DNA of 33,058 nt, taken from Desulfobacca acetoxidans (GTDB lineage Bacteria; Desulfobacterota; Desulfobaccia; Desulfobaccales; 0-14-0-80-60-11). The position numbers and the translations under genes are program-made. The notes beneath the pieces are model-generated. The model was not told the DNA's origin and made no database searches. It saw only the letters and a list, made by a program, of their open reading frames with translations. The stretch spans positions 1 to 33,058 of the forward strand of contig DZCR01000014.1 of the NCBI GenBank assembly GCA_022736495.1, read 5' to 3'. Each line of letters starts with the position of its first letter. The stretch's first letter is position 1. Below, piece by piece: positions 16,363 through 23,190 of this stretch.

Positions 16363-18561
16363 TCAAAATCGGCCTTGCAACCCACCGTAGATGGTAGCGG
16401 TGGGCATGGGATAACCGAAGTCTTCTTGGTAGTTCTGGCCCAGCAGGTTTTGGACCCCAAAATAAAGAAAGCCTTTGAACCCCCCACAACACTGGACGAT
16501 GGGATACTTGCCCTCCAGGTTGAACGTCCCGAATGCCTTCATCTTGCCCAAGTAAACCCCGGTGACCATATTGGTTCTAGCATTTACCAGCGCCGTGGGC
16601 GTGGCCCGCGCCGAGACCAGGCGCACGTAAAACTTGGCTTCGGCGCCGTTGGGGGCATAGTACTTTATCCCGATATGACCCTTATATTCCGGCAATTCGG
16701 GCAGCTCCCGGATATTGCCATTTAAGGGGTCGGGACTGGTGCTGTTCTTTTGCCAGGTAAAGTTGGCAAAGGGGGTCAGATGATACGGCAGGTCAATCTG
16801 GGTTTCCACTTCCACGCCCCGGAATTGAGCCAGATTAAGGTTATAAATTACCCGGCTGGGACGAAAGCCGAAAATCGTCCGGATATAGTCATTAATGTCA
16901 TAATAATAAGTCCTTACCTTTATCTGGGCCTGATAGGGCAGTTTTTGGGTAACCCCTGCTTCGTACTGCATGCCGAACTCCGGTTGGAGCACCGAGTTTG
17001 CCGTCCGACCGGGAGGTTGATACCCGGCCCCAAACCAGTAGAATTCGGGGAGACTGGGAAAACGCGTGTTGAAGTTAGCGGAAAGATACATCTCGGTGGT
17101 GTCGGTGGGGCGGATGGTCAGCGTGCTTTTGGGGCCCACCGCGTCGGCCCTGAGACCCCTTAAAATCTTGACCGGGGCGCCCGCGGGATTGGTATTTTGG
17201 GGCGCGGCATCATAGTTGTCATAGCGTAAGCCCAGGTAGAGCTCGAAGTATTTTAAAAACGGCACGGCCGCATCCACGAACCCGCCGTGAAGTTTCTGGG
17301 CGTTTCTGATTCCGGAAGTGCTGGTGGGCAAGGGCTTGGCCACATAAGTCGGATTAAGATAGTTGTAGAGGAGACTGCCGTAACCATAATAATTTCCTTC
17401 CAGGCCGAAACCCAGGCGCACCGGTCCAGGGTGCTGGCGTACTTTAAAGTTCCAGCCCCAGGTATCTTCGTCGTGGCTCCCCCGTTCGGCAATCAACTGG
17501 TCTGGATTATTCATGGCGTAAAACCATTCTTTCCTGACCGCCTGGAAATAGAAGAGGTGCCCTACCGCCTCCCCGTAGAGAAACTTTTGCTTGGCTTCAA
17601 AATCCAGTTCATACCGCTGGTTAATCACATGACTGTTATTGCCGTAGGTCAAGCCGTAGGGGCCGCCGGTTTCGCCGCCGATAAAGTTGATCCCTGGGCC
17701 GTAGAGCACGTCACCCTTGCTTTGAGGCTCGTCGGATTGGTAAAATTTGGAGTCCGGTTTATTGTAGACGATCATGCCGGTGTCCTGGGTGATATAACGC
17801 GCTTGCGCCGTAAAACTGGTCTCCCACGGGGTCGTATAGGTGAAACTGCCTTCCACGTTCCCCCGGCTACGCACAAAGTTATTGCGGAGAAAACCGTCGG
17901 TGCTCCCGTAACTACCGCCCACGGAATATTGCAGCGGCCCGTAACTGCCGGTGTGCAGCAGCCGGTAGTTTTGCGTCATCCAATTATCCCAGTAGGTGTC
18001 CAGATACACCTTGGGCTCTTTGCTCCCTTTGATCGTGTTGATGGTGATGACCCCGCCCAGGGTGTTGGGGTATTCCGCCGACACCGGGCCCCGGATGATT
18101 TCCAGCCGTTCCAGGTCCATGGGGCTTATCGTAGACCAATCCACGTAATAGCCGCCCTTGACCCCGGCCCCTTTCCATGAGCGGCCGTTCAGGTAAACCT
18201 GATAACGGGATTCATCAAAGCCCCGCAGGGACATCTGATGTCCTTTCACACCCAGGAGGGACCGGCGGGCCATGTCGACGCCGGTCTGCTCTTCCAGGTA
18301 GCCCGGCAGGTTCTGGTACGGCCCCAGGTCCAGGTCCTTTTTGGTCACCACGCTGCTGGTAGCGGCCTTTTCTTTAAACGATATCACCTCGATCTGCTCC
18401 AATTGCTCCACTTTTACCGGCTGCTCCTCCTTGCCCCCTTCCTGCTGCAGCGGCTGATCCGAAGCTGGAACGGGCGGTTCCTCCCCCAGGGCCGGCAGCG
18501 ACAGCAGTCCCAGACAAAATCCCAGACACAACAAGATCTTGCACCGATTACCTCCTCGCAT
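16363..18561 (-). CDS. TonB-dependent outer-membrane receptor
   Basis: Ligand-gated 22-strand barrel that imports large or scarce nutrients across the outer membrane using TonB energy. The 732 residues start with a signal peptide (about 1-26, ending ALG) and a short Pro/Glu/Gln-rich linker with a TonB-box-like IEVISF. The plug domain (about 70-180) contains LPGYLEEQTGVDM, SLRGFDESRYQVYLNGR and ERLEIIRGPVSAEYP. The barrel follows and ends in a C-terminal Phe (GGLQGRF). AAGGAG lies near the ATG. It heads the leftward cluster and is preceded by an attenuator leader whose terminator lies about 195 bp upstream of the start. The substrate is unknown. FmdE plus a NikABC-like importer downstream favour a metal complex. 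Confidence 0.92.
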   Translation of the reverse strand: MRGGNRCKILLCLGFCLGLLSLPALGEEPPVPASDQPLQQEGGKEEQPVKVEQLEQIEVISFKEKAATSSVVTKKDLDLGPYQNLPGYLEEQTGVDMARRSLLGVKGHQMSLRGFDESRYQVYLNGRSWKGAGVKGGYYVDWSTISPMDLERLEIIRGPVSAEYPNTLGGVITINTIKGSKEPKVYLDTYWDNWMTQNYRLLHTGSYGPLQYSVGGSYGSTDGFLRNNFVRSRGNVEGSFTYTTPWETSFTAQARYITQDTGMIVYNKPDSKFYQSDEPQSKGDVLYGPGINFIGGETGGPYGLTYGNNSHVINQRYELDFEAKQKFLYGEAVGHLFYFQAVRKEWFYAMNNPDQLIAERGSHDEDTWGWNFKVRQHPGPVRLGFGLEGNYYGYGSLLYNYLNPTYVAKPLPTSTSGIRNAQKLHGGFVDAAVPFLKYFELYLGLRYDNYDAAPQNTNPAGAPVKILRGLRADAVGPKSTLTIRPTDTTEMYLSANFNTRFPSLPEFYWFGAGYQPPGRTANSVLQPEFGMQYEAGVTQKLPYQAQIKVRTYYYDINDYIRTIFGFRPSRVIYNLNLAQFRGVEVETQIDLPYHLTPFANFTWQKNSTSPDPLNGNIRELPELPEYKGHIGIKYYAPNGAEAKFYVRLVSARATPTALVNARTNMVTGVYLGKMKAFGTFNLEGKYPIVQCCGGFKGFLYFGVQNLLGQNYQEDFGYPMPTATIYGGLQGRF

Positions 18562-18720
18562 CCCCCTTCTCCTTTCCCTTATCCTTGACAGAGCTTACCT
18601 TTTGACACCGCGCCCCATCTCTGATAGAAAAGGAGAGAGGGGCCGTGGTTTTGCAGGTGCGGTTCCTGAGAAGGCGGCTCGTCTTGGCAGGGGGGCCGCT
18701 TTCTCTTTCGGGAATAAATA

Positions 18721-18734
18721 TGAACTTAAGTTCA
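18721..18734. promoter_or_regulatory. 14-bp perfect palindrome in the receptor leader
   Basis: TGAACTTAAGTTCA is a perfect palindrome lying just beyond the T run of the receptor-side terminator, in the transcribed leader. It could be a protein-binding site or a short RNA hairpin; it is not matched on the exbB side. Confidence 0.35.
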
Positions 18735-18748
18735 CCTAACTTTTACAC

Positions 18749-18852
18749 AAAAAAACCACGACAGGTCATCTACGGACAGGTAGAAGCCTTCGTGGCTTAA
18801 GTTATGGACAAATGTTTGCGATTAAAAATCCGGGGAGTTCATCTCCCAATCA
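18749..18852 (-). ncRNA. putative riboswitch-like attenuator leader of the TonB receptor operon (copy 1)
   Basis: Read leftward, the leader begins about 7 nt after the -10 box. It forms hairpin GGGAG-ATGAA-CTCCC (18847 to 18833), has GCAAAC (18819-18814), exactly 14 nt, then TAAGCCACGAAGGC (18799-18786). The last block is the 5' arm of a long hairpin, CCACGA...TCGTGG (18795-18756), that ends in seven T residues (18755-18749), an intrinsic terminator. The same ordered blocks with the same spacing occur in the exbB leader on the other strand. A structure pairing or binding around GCAAAC-N14-TAAGCC would compete with the terminator. I see no match to the cobalamin, TPP, c-di-GMP-I, NiCo or fluoride consensus patterns that I know. 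Confidence 0.65.
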
Positions 18853-18858
18853 GCATAA

Positions 18859-18888
18859 TTCCTAACATACTATTATTTTTCCTGTCAA
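18859..18888 (-). promoter_or_regulatory. promoter of the TonB receptor operon
   Basis: On the minus strand TTGACA (18888-18883) is followed by 18 nt and a weak -10, TAGGAA (18864-18859), then 11 nt to the conserved GGGAG hairpin. The exbB promoter has the same 18-nt spacer and the same 11-nt distance. A 7-bp inverted repeat ATTTTTC/GAAAAAT (18875-18881, 18890-18896) brackets the -35 box and may be an operator. Confidence 0.55.
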
Positions 18889-18896
18889 TGAAAAAT

Positions 18897-18922
18897 CACC
18901 GGCTCCAGAAAAAGTGCCGGTG
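18897..18922. promoter_or_regulatory. inverted repeat between the divergent promoters
   Basis: CACCGGC (18897-18903) and GCCGGTG (18916-18922) form a perfect 7-bp inverted repeat with a 12-nt spacer between the two divergent -35 boxes. Its position suits a shared regulator-binding site, but nothing identifies the protein. Confidence 0.35.
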
Positions 18923-18943
18923 GTCTGGGCCTGGCTGGGGATT

Positions 18944-18978
18944 TATGGTTGACAGGACATGAACCATAGGGCTATATT
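18944..18978 (+). promoter_or_regulatory. promoter of exbB-exbD-tonB, with overlapping inverted repeat
   Basis: TTGACA (18949-18954), an 18-nt spacer and TATATT (18973-18978) make a good sigma70-type promoter. TATGGTT (18944-18950) and AACCATA (18962-18968), an 11-nt-spaced perfect inverted repeat, overlap the -35 box and would fit a repressor operator. This is sequence inference only. Confidence 0.6.
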
Positions 18979-18984
18979 TTCTGA

Positions 18985-19095
18985 CAATCGGGAGAATGAA
19001 CTCCCGGCTGCATAAGTCAGGCAAACTAACCCGATCAAGCTAAGCCATGAAGGCGATTGCGGCCCGGCAGGACCGCAGCTCATGGCTTTTTATAT
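18985..19095 (+). ncRNA. putative riboswitch-like attenuator leader of exbB-exbD-tonB (copy 2)
   Basis: The leader starts with hairpin CGGGAG-AATGAA-CTCCCG (18989-19006). GCAAAC follows (19021-19026), then exactly 14 nt and TAAGCCATGAAGGC (19041-19054). The latter forms the 5' arm of a terminator, GCCATGA (19044-19050) with TCATGGC (19080-19086), that runs into five T residues. Inside that stem TGCGG pairs with CCGCA. Compared with copy 1 the unpaired blocks are conserved, while the stem bases differ in compensating fashion (CACGA/TCGTG against CATGA/TCATG). That is the pattern expected of a structured RNA. The exbB ribosome-binding site starts only about 8 nt after the terminator T run. Confidence 0.65.
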
Positions 19096-19107
19096 TTAGG
19101 GGGATTC

Positions 19108-19797
19108 ATGGACATAACCAAGGCCCTGCTTAATATGGCCCTGGGCGGCAGCGCCTGGGTGCTCTGGTTGCTTTTGGCGTTGAGCGTCGCCTCGTTGGCA
19201 ATTATCATCGACAAGGCCCTGACTTTTTATCGTTACCGGCTTAAACTCGAGCCCTTTGTGGCCGAGATTGAACCCTTACTGCGGCAAAATGACTGGCCTC
19301 AAGTCATTTCCCGGTGTGAAGCGGAACCAGGCATGGAGGCCCGGGTGCTGTTGGCCGGTCTCCGGGAAATGCCCCGGGGTAAGGCCGCGGTCCAGGATAT
19401 CATGGAGGGCGAGCGCCTCCGGGTAGGGCTCTTTCTGGGGCGGCGCTTGAGTTTCCTGGGCACCCTGGGAGCCAACGCCCCCTTCATCGGTCTGTTCGGG
19501 ACCGTCCTGGGAATTATTCATGCCTTTAAAGACTTGGCCCTGACCGAAGGAGGCGGCGGCCCCGCGGTGATGGCCGGTATCGCCGAGGCCCTGGTGGCCA
19601 CCGCCGTGGGTCTGCTGGTAGCCATCCCCGCGGTGATGATGTTCAACTTTTTTCATCGCCGCCTGCACGTGGTCGAGGAGCGCTCCCGCTTTCTTTCCCA
19701 ACTGCTTTTGGCCCACCTGGACGACGCGACCGGCACCGGGGAAATCGCCGCGCCCGATAAAGAACTGTTCCCCTCCGCCCGGCAGGCCAGGAGATAG
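19108..19797 (+). CDS. exbB: ExbB/TolQ-family proton channel subunit
   Basis: Inner-membrane pentamer that, with ExbD, converts proton motive force into TonB movement. The 229-residue protein has a first helix at about 14-37 ([23 protein letters not shown]) and a cytoplasmic region. Two more helices are in [21 protein letters not shown] and [26 protein letters not shown], which are the most conserved family segments. I chose the ATG at 19108 because AGGGGG precedes it. An earlier TTG at 19057 lies inside the terminator hairpin and would add 17 unlikely residues. It is the first gene of the rightward operon and is followed 2 bp later by exbD. Confidence 0.94.
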   Translation: MDITKALLNMALGGSAWVLWLLLALSVASLAIIIDKALTFYRYRLKLEPFVAEIEPLLRQNDWPQVISRCEAEPGMEARVLLAGLREMPRGKAAVQDIMEGERLRVGLFLGRRLSFLGTLGANAPFIGLFGTVLGIIHAFKDLALTEGGGGPAVMAGIAEALVATAVGLLVAIPAVMMFNFFHRRLHVVEERSRFLSQLLLAHLDDATGTGEIAAPDKELFPSARQARR

Positions 19798-19799
19798 CA

Positions 19800-20195
19800 A
19801 TGAAAGGCAACATCCACGGACCTATCACCGAGATCAACATGACCCCTTTCGTTGATATCGTCCTGGTCATCTTGATTATTTTTCTGTTGACAGCCACGGT
19901 GATGATGCCCCGGACCTTCGCCATCGCCTTGCCCAAGGCCTCCCAGGCCGACAAGCTGGAAAGCGTCCCTGTTATCATCAGCATCGACCGGGAGGGCCGT
20001 ATCGCGATCAATGGGGTCAGGCTGGCCCAGGATGGCGATTTCGAAAAAGTATTCGCGGCCCAGCACCAAGGCAAAGAACCCCAGGCCGTCATCGCCGCGG
20101 ATACGGACACCCGCCACGGGCGGCTCATTGAGGTGATCGACCGCCTGCGGGGTCTGAAGGTCCAGCGCATCGGTATCGAGGTAGAACAGAAGTAG
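19800..20195 (+). CDS. exbD: ExbD/TolR-family energy transducer subunit
   Basis: The 131-residue partner of ExbB has a single N-terminal helix in the conserved stretch EINMTPFVDIVLVILIIFLL, with the proton-carrying Asp19 present. The periplasmic domain contains VIISIDREGRIAINGVRL and RLIEVIDRLRGLKVQRIGIEV, as usual. AGGAG precedes the ATG, and the gene is separated from exbB and tonB by 2 bp each. The operon order exbB-exbD-tonB without Tol-Pal genes marks it as the TonB rather than the Tol system. Confidence 0.94.
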   Translation: MKGNIHGPITEINMTPFVDIVLVILIIFLLTATVMMPRTFAIALPKASQADKLESVPVIISIDREGRIAINGVRLAQDGDFEKVFAAQHQGKEPQAVIAADTDTRHGRLIEVIDRLRGLKVQRIGIEVEQK

Positions 20196-20197
20196 CC

Positions 20198-21043
20198 ATG
20201 GCCGGCGTTTATCATGACTTAGACGAGCCCTGGGATTCACGCAAGACCTGGTCCTGGGGCATGCTGGCTTCCGTGCTGGTCCATGCCCTGGTCGTAGCCG
20301 CGGTGCTCATTGCCTACCACGAAAGACCCTTGCGGCCCCGGGTGGTGGTGCCGGTGGAAACCGTTACCCTGGTGCCCATGCAGCCCGGGCCCAAAGGCGG
20401 CGGCGGCCGGCCCGGCCCGGTGACCCGCCCTGAGCCCGCTCCCCCCAAACCGGCCCCGGCCCCGGCTCCGCCCAAACCCCGCCTCAAACCCAAAGCGCGG
20501 CCCCAGCCCAAGCCGGTCCCGCCAGCGCCTGAGCCCACCAAGGCGCCGGTGATTCCCACTCCCGCGCCCCCAGCCTTCACCTCAAAAGCTCCACCTGCGC
20601 CGGCCTCGGCCCTCACCAGCCCGGCCCGAACCTCTCAAGGTCGCGGCTCCGCCTCGGGCACAGGTCAAGGGGGGCAAGAGGGGGGCCGGGGGACCGGCGC
20701 AGGCTCCGGTGTAGGTTCAGGCCAGGGGCGCGGTTCCGGGGGCGGTTCGGCTCTCCAGGGCTACCTGCGGGAAATCCGCAGCCTCCTGGAGAAGCATAAA
20801 GAATATCCCTGGATGGCCCGTCAGCGCAATGTTCAAGGCGTGGCGGTCGTCATATTTACCATTTCCGCCGGCGGTCAGATCGAGTCGTCCCGGATCAGCC
20901 GCTCCTCGGGTCATGACCTCCTGGATGAGGCCTCCCGGGATACCATCCGCAAGGTGGGGAAATTCCCCCCCCTCCCAGCCGAGCTGAACCGCAAAAATCT
21001 GACCATCGAAATACCTTTGGCATTTCGCTTACGCCAGGATTAG
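20198..21043 (+). CDS. tonB: TonB family protein
   Basis: Couples the ExbBD motor to the outer-membrane receptor encoded divergently. The 281-residue protein has a short cytoplasmic N-terminus, one transmembrane helix (about 20-40, GMLASVLVHALVVAAVLIAY, including the conserved His of the SHXXH-type face), and a long Pro/Lys/Ala-rich spacer (about 60-140). A Gly/Ser-rich linker (about 145-185) is unusually long. The C-terminal TonB domain spans about 188-281 (YPWMARQRNVQGVAVVIFTI, SSGHDLLDEASRDTIRK). It converges with a minus-strand gene that ends 12 bp away; no terminator was seen between them. Confidence 0.92.
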   Translation: MAGVYHDLDEPWDSRKTWSWGMLASVLVHALVVAAVLIAYHERPLRPRVVVPVETVTLVPMQPGPKGGGGRPGPVTRPEPAPPKPAPAPAPPKPRLKPKARPQPKPVPPAPEPTKAPVIPTPAPPAFTSKAPPAPASALTSPARTSQGRGSASGTGQGGQEGGRGTGAGSGVGSGQGRGSGGGSALQGYLREIRSLLEKHKEYPWMARQRNVQGVAVVIFTISAGGQIESSRISRSSGHDLLDEASRDTIRKVGKFPPLPAELNRKNLTIEIPLAFRLRQD

Positions 21044-21054
21044 CAGAATTGCCT

Positions 21055-21351
21055 TCAGGGGTCGCTGGGCTCGGCAGGCTGGAGGTAATCCTGCATCACC
21101 CGGATGGGGTGCTCCTCGATAAGGCGGGCGGCCAACTTGTAGTGCAGTTCCCAGGCCTCGTCCTGCGAGTGGGTCACCAATGCCAGGTCCGGCTGGGATA
21201 AGCGTCGAGGGATATAGAAAAAATTGGCCACAAAGACGCCGGTCTCAAAGACGTCTTCACCCTTGCGGATGGTAGACACCAAGAATTTCCGCCGGGTAGG
21301 CCGGTTTTTCACCTTGTTGAACAAACCTTTTCGTTCCATGACTCCTGGCAC
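21055..21351 (-). CDS. small protein of unknown function downstream of the D,D-carboxypeptidase
   Basis: I do not recognise this 98-residue protein. It is probably soluble and mixed alpha/beta: a basic N-terminus (KVKNRPTRRKFLVSTIRKG), a hydrophobic strand GVFVANFFYIPRRL, and a helix DEAWELHYKLAARLIEEHPIRVMQDYL. It has no signal peptide, membrane helix or cysteines. A GTG start at 21351 has GAGGGG 5 nt upstream. The ATG at 21339 is also possible, but its AGGAG is only 2 nt away. It lies 18 bp after the carboxypeptidase gene on the same strand, so the two are probably co-transcribed. It converges on tonB. Confidence 0.65.
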   Translation of the reverse strand: MPGVMERKGLFNKVKNRPTRRKFLVSTIRKGEDVFETGVFVANFFYIPRRLSQPDLALVTHSQDEAWELHYKLAARLIEEHPIRVMQDYLQPAEPSDP

Positions 21352-21369
21352 TCCGGCCCCTCGGGACCC

Positions 21370-22356
21370 TTAGTCCCCGTTCTTTACCCTTCTCTTGGAT
21401 TTTTTCTTAAGGGAGACCGTCGCCGCAGAGCCCGTCACCACCTTGCAGCGCTGGCCGCGGCTGGACCGCCGGTAGACCTTTTTGACCTTGCCGTTGCTGC
21501 GCTTGGCAAACCAGAGCTTTTCTTCCGCGGGCGGCAGTTTGGCGATGGGGGCGCCCTCGAGTTCGAAACCCTTTTCAATCAATGGCCGCAGATCGGCCCA
21601 CTTTTTCGTGCTGCCCATCATGGCCACGATGATTTCCTTATCGCCGTCCTTGAACAGGCCCACATAAGTGTGCTTGGAGGCCCGGGTGTAGCCGGTTTTG
21701 CCCGCTACCGCCAGGGGCGTGGTGAACAGAAAGCGGTTATGATTGCGCAATTCCCGATCGCCCTGGATGGTGTAATACTTGGTGGACATGATCTTGGCCA
21801 GTTCCGGATTGCTCATAGCCCGACGAAACATGTTGGCCAGATCCTCGGCGGTGGAAAACTGATTGTCCGCGGGCAGGCCGTTAGCAGTGGCGCAGGCGGT
21901 GCGATAGGCCCCCCACTGGCGCACTTCACGGGTAAGCTGTTGGGCAAAGGTCGATTCACTGCCGCACACCTTTTCCGCCAGGGCCCGGGCCGCGTCGTTG
22001 GCCGAATTCAGGAGGAGGGCGTAGAGCAACTCCTGCACCGTATAGGTTTCGCCCGGCTTAATCCCGATCTTGGAGGGCGGCGCCGCGGCCGCGTAAGGGC
22101 TGACGGTCACCTTGTCGTCCATCTTCAGATGCTCCACCACCGCCAAGGCGGTCATCACTTTGAGGGTGCTGGCCGGAGGCAGAAAGAGCTGGGGATTGAG
22201 GGATAACAAGATCTGGCCGGTTTTGGCGTCCATAATGACAAAGGAGCGGGCGGACACAGAGAAGTCTTCGTCCTCACCCGCTGCCAACCCTGCTGTTATG
22301 ACCAAAACTGCCAGAATCACACCAACCGTAGTGCCAAGCTTAACGCGCAAATTCAT
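21370..22356 (-). CDS. D-alanyl-D-alanine carboxypeptidase, serine peptidase family S11 (PBP5/6-like)
   Basis: Trims the terminal D-Ala from peptidoglycan pentapeptides in the periplasm. All three penicillin-binding motifs are visible in 328 residues: STLK (63-66, catalytic Ser63), SAN (118-120) and KTG (220-222). An N-terminal signal peptide spans about 1-27 (VGVILAVLVITAGLAAG). Instead of the PBP5 C-terminal beta domain and amphipathic anchor, the protein ends in a short, very basic tail (about 285-328, rich in Lys and Arg), so it may bind the envelope electrostatically or be soluble. It is upstream of the small unknown gene on the same strand. Confidence 0.92.
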   Translation of the reverse strand: MNLRVKLGTTVGVILAVLVITAGLAAGEDEDFSVSARSFVIMDAKTGQILLSLNPQLFLPPASTLKVMTALAVVEHLKMDDKVTVSPYAAAAPPSKIGIKPGETYTVQELLYALLLNSANDAARALAEKVCGSESTFAQQLTREVRQWGAYRTACATANGLPADNQFSTAEDLANMFRRAMSNPELAKIMSTKYYTIQGDRELRNHNRFLFTTPLAVAGKTGYTRASKHTYVGLFKDGDKEIIVAMMGSTKKWADLRPLIEKGFELEGAPIAKLPPAEEKLWFAKRSNGKVKKVYRRSSRGQRCKVVTGSAATVSLKKKSKRRVKNGD

Positions 22357-22499
22357 GGAGCCCCTTGCATGCAGAGATGAGCGTTGGACCCAGAAAGGCC
22401 CTCGGTTAAACGTGCAGCCTTATACTATCAAAATTTTCTCGATTGGCAACTCAGAACGGCGGGACGATGTCAGGAAACCGCAACGCGCAGCCCCTGACC

Positions 22500-22838
22500 T
22501 CAGCCGGCTTTCGCCAGTTCCGTGAGATAGTCCGCCGGGGAGTAAAAACCGGGAAAGCGATGCAGTTCTTTGCCGTCCGGCGAAAAGATCAACGTGGTGG
22601 GGGCGCCGGTGACGTTGAATTTTTTCACGACATCCATATGGCTGCGCCCTTCCAGACGCACCGGGACATACTTGGAGTTCAAAGTATCCACCACTCCTGC
22701 GTCGGTATGGGTCTCGGCGTGCAGCCGGGAGCAGTGGGTGCAGCCGTCCATATACAGTTCCAGAACGAGACGCCGGTTTACTTTTTGCGCCTCTTCCAGG
22801 GCCGATTCCCAGTTGTCCCGCCAGTTGATTTCTCCCAT
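22500..22838 (-). CDS. thioredoxin-fold protein with CTHC active site
   Basis: A 112-residue thioredoxin-like protein of the DUF255/YyaL-N or thioredoxin_7 type. The helix ESALEEAQKVNRRLVLELYM leads to the redox motif Cys-Thr-His-Cys (33-36), and the cis-proline loop is TGAPTTLIFSPDG. No signal peptide is evident, so it is probably cytoplasmic. I place the start at the ATG at 22838, preceded by GAGGAG at a good distance; an upstream ATG at 22889 would add a poly-Lys stretch translated from the A-rich region around the ribosome-binding site. It has no tight operon partner. The partner protein is unknown. Confidence 0.85.
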   Translation of the reverse strand: MGEINWRDNWESALEEAQKVNRRLVLELYMDGCTHCSRLHAETHTDAGVVDTLNSKYVPVRLEGRSHMDVVKKFNVTGAPTTLIFSPDGKELHRFPGFYSPADYLTELAKAG

Positions 22839-23190
22839 GAGCTTCTCCTCTTTTTTTTTAGGGGTTTTTAACTTATTTGAGGCCGGCATCTAACCTCAGG
22901 GAGGGCGTATTGTCGAACCCACCCTCTTATTCGGATCAGCAGATCATTTTCATGAAACCGGCGCCGCACCTTTTTTCCGGCATCAGAGGGCGCACGGCAA
23001 TGGTGACCTTACCTGATGACCACAATTTAAAGTAATATAAGACCTACCCCGCAAAAGGCAAGGTCGATGAAAATCACGCTGCGGAAGCGGTGTCTTTTTC
23101 CCGGTTTATGGTATGATGAAATGAACTGCCAAGCGGTCTTTCTAATCCAGGGCGGCTCAATACCGACCTCCGGCTGCGCTACGCGACCTC
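22839..23190. other. 352-bp intergenic region between divergent trx-like and hpnI genes
   Basis: No open frame here looks coding. The only signal I can support is a possible extended -10 box (TGG then TATGAT, 23112-23117) about 75 nt before the hpnI start; its -35 is poor. A polypurine stretch at the left end is the ribosome-binding region of the thioredoxin-like gene. Confidence 0.4.

Noticed and set aside
17287..18180. 297-residue plus-strand open frame
   Set aside because: Antisense to the TonB receptor gene; no motif, no ribosome binding site, composition of a shadow frame.
18749..19095. Assignment of the twin leaders to the c-di-GMP-I, cobalamin or NiCo riboswitches
   Set aside because: GCAAAC and AAGCC blocks recall c-di-GMP-I, but the GAAA-tetraloop hairpin between them and its receptor are absent. 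The length and the lack of a B12-box exclude cobalamin as I know it. The NiCo junction sequence pattern is not present.
19057..19107. TTG start for exbB adding 17 residues
   Set aside because: It lies inside the terminator hairpin of the leader, and the ATG at 19108 has a proper AGGGGG ribosome binding site.
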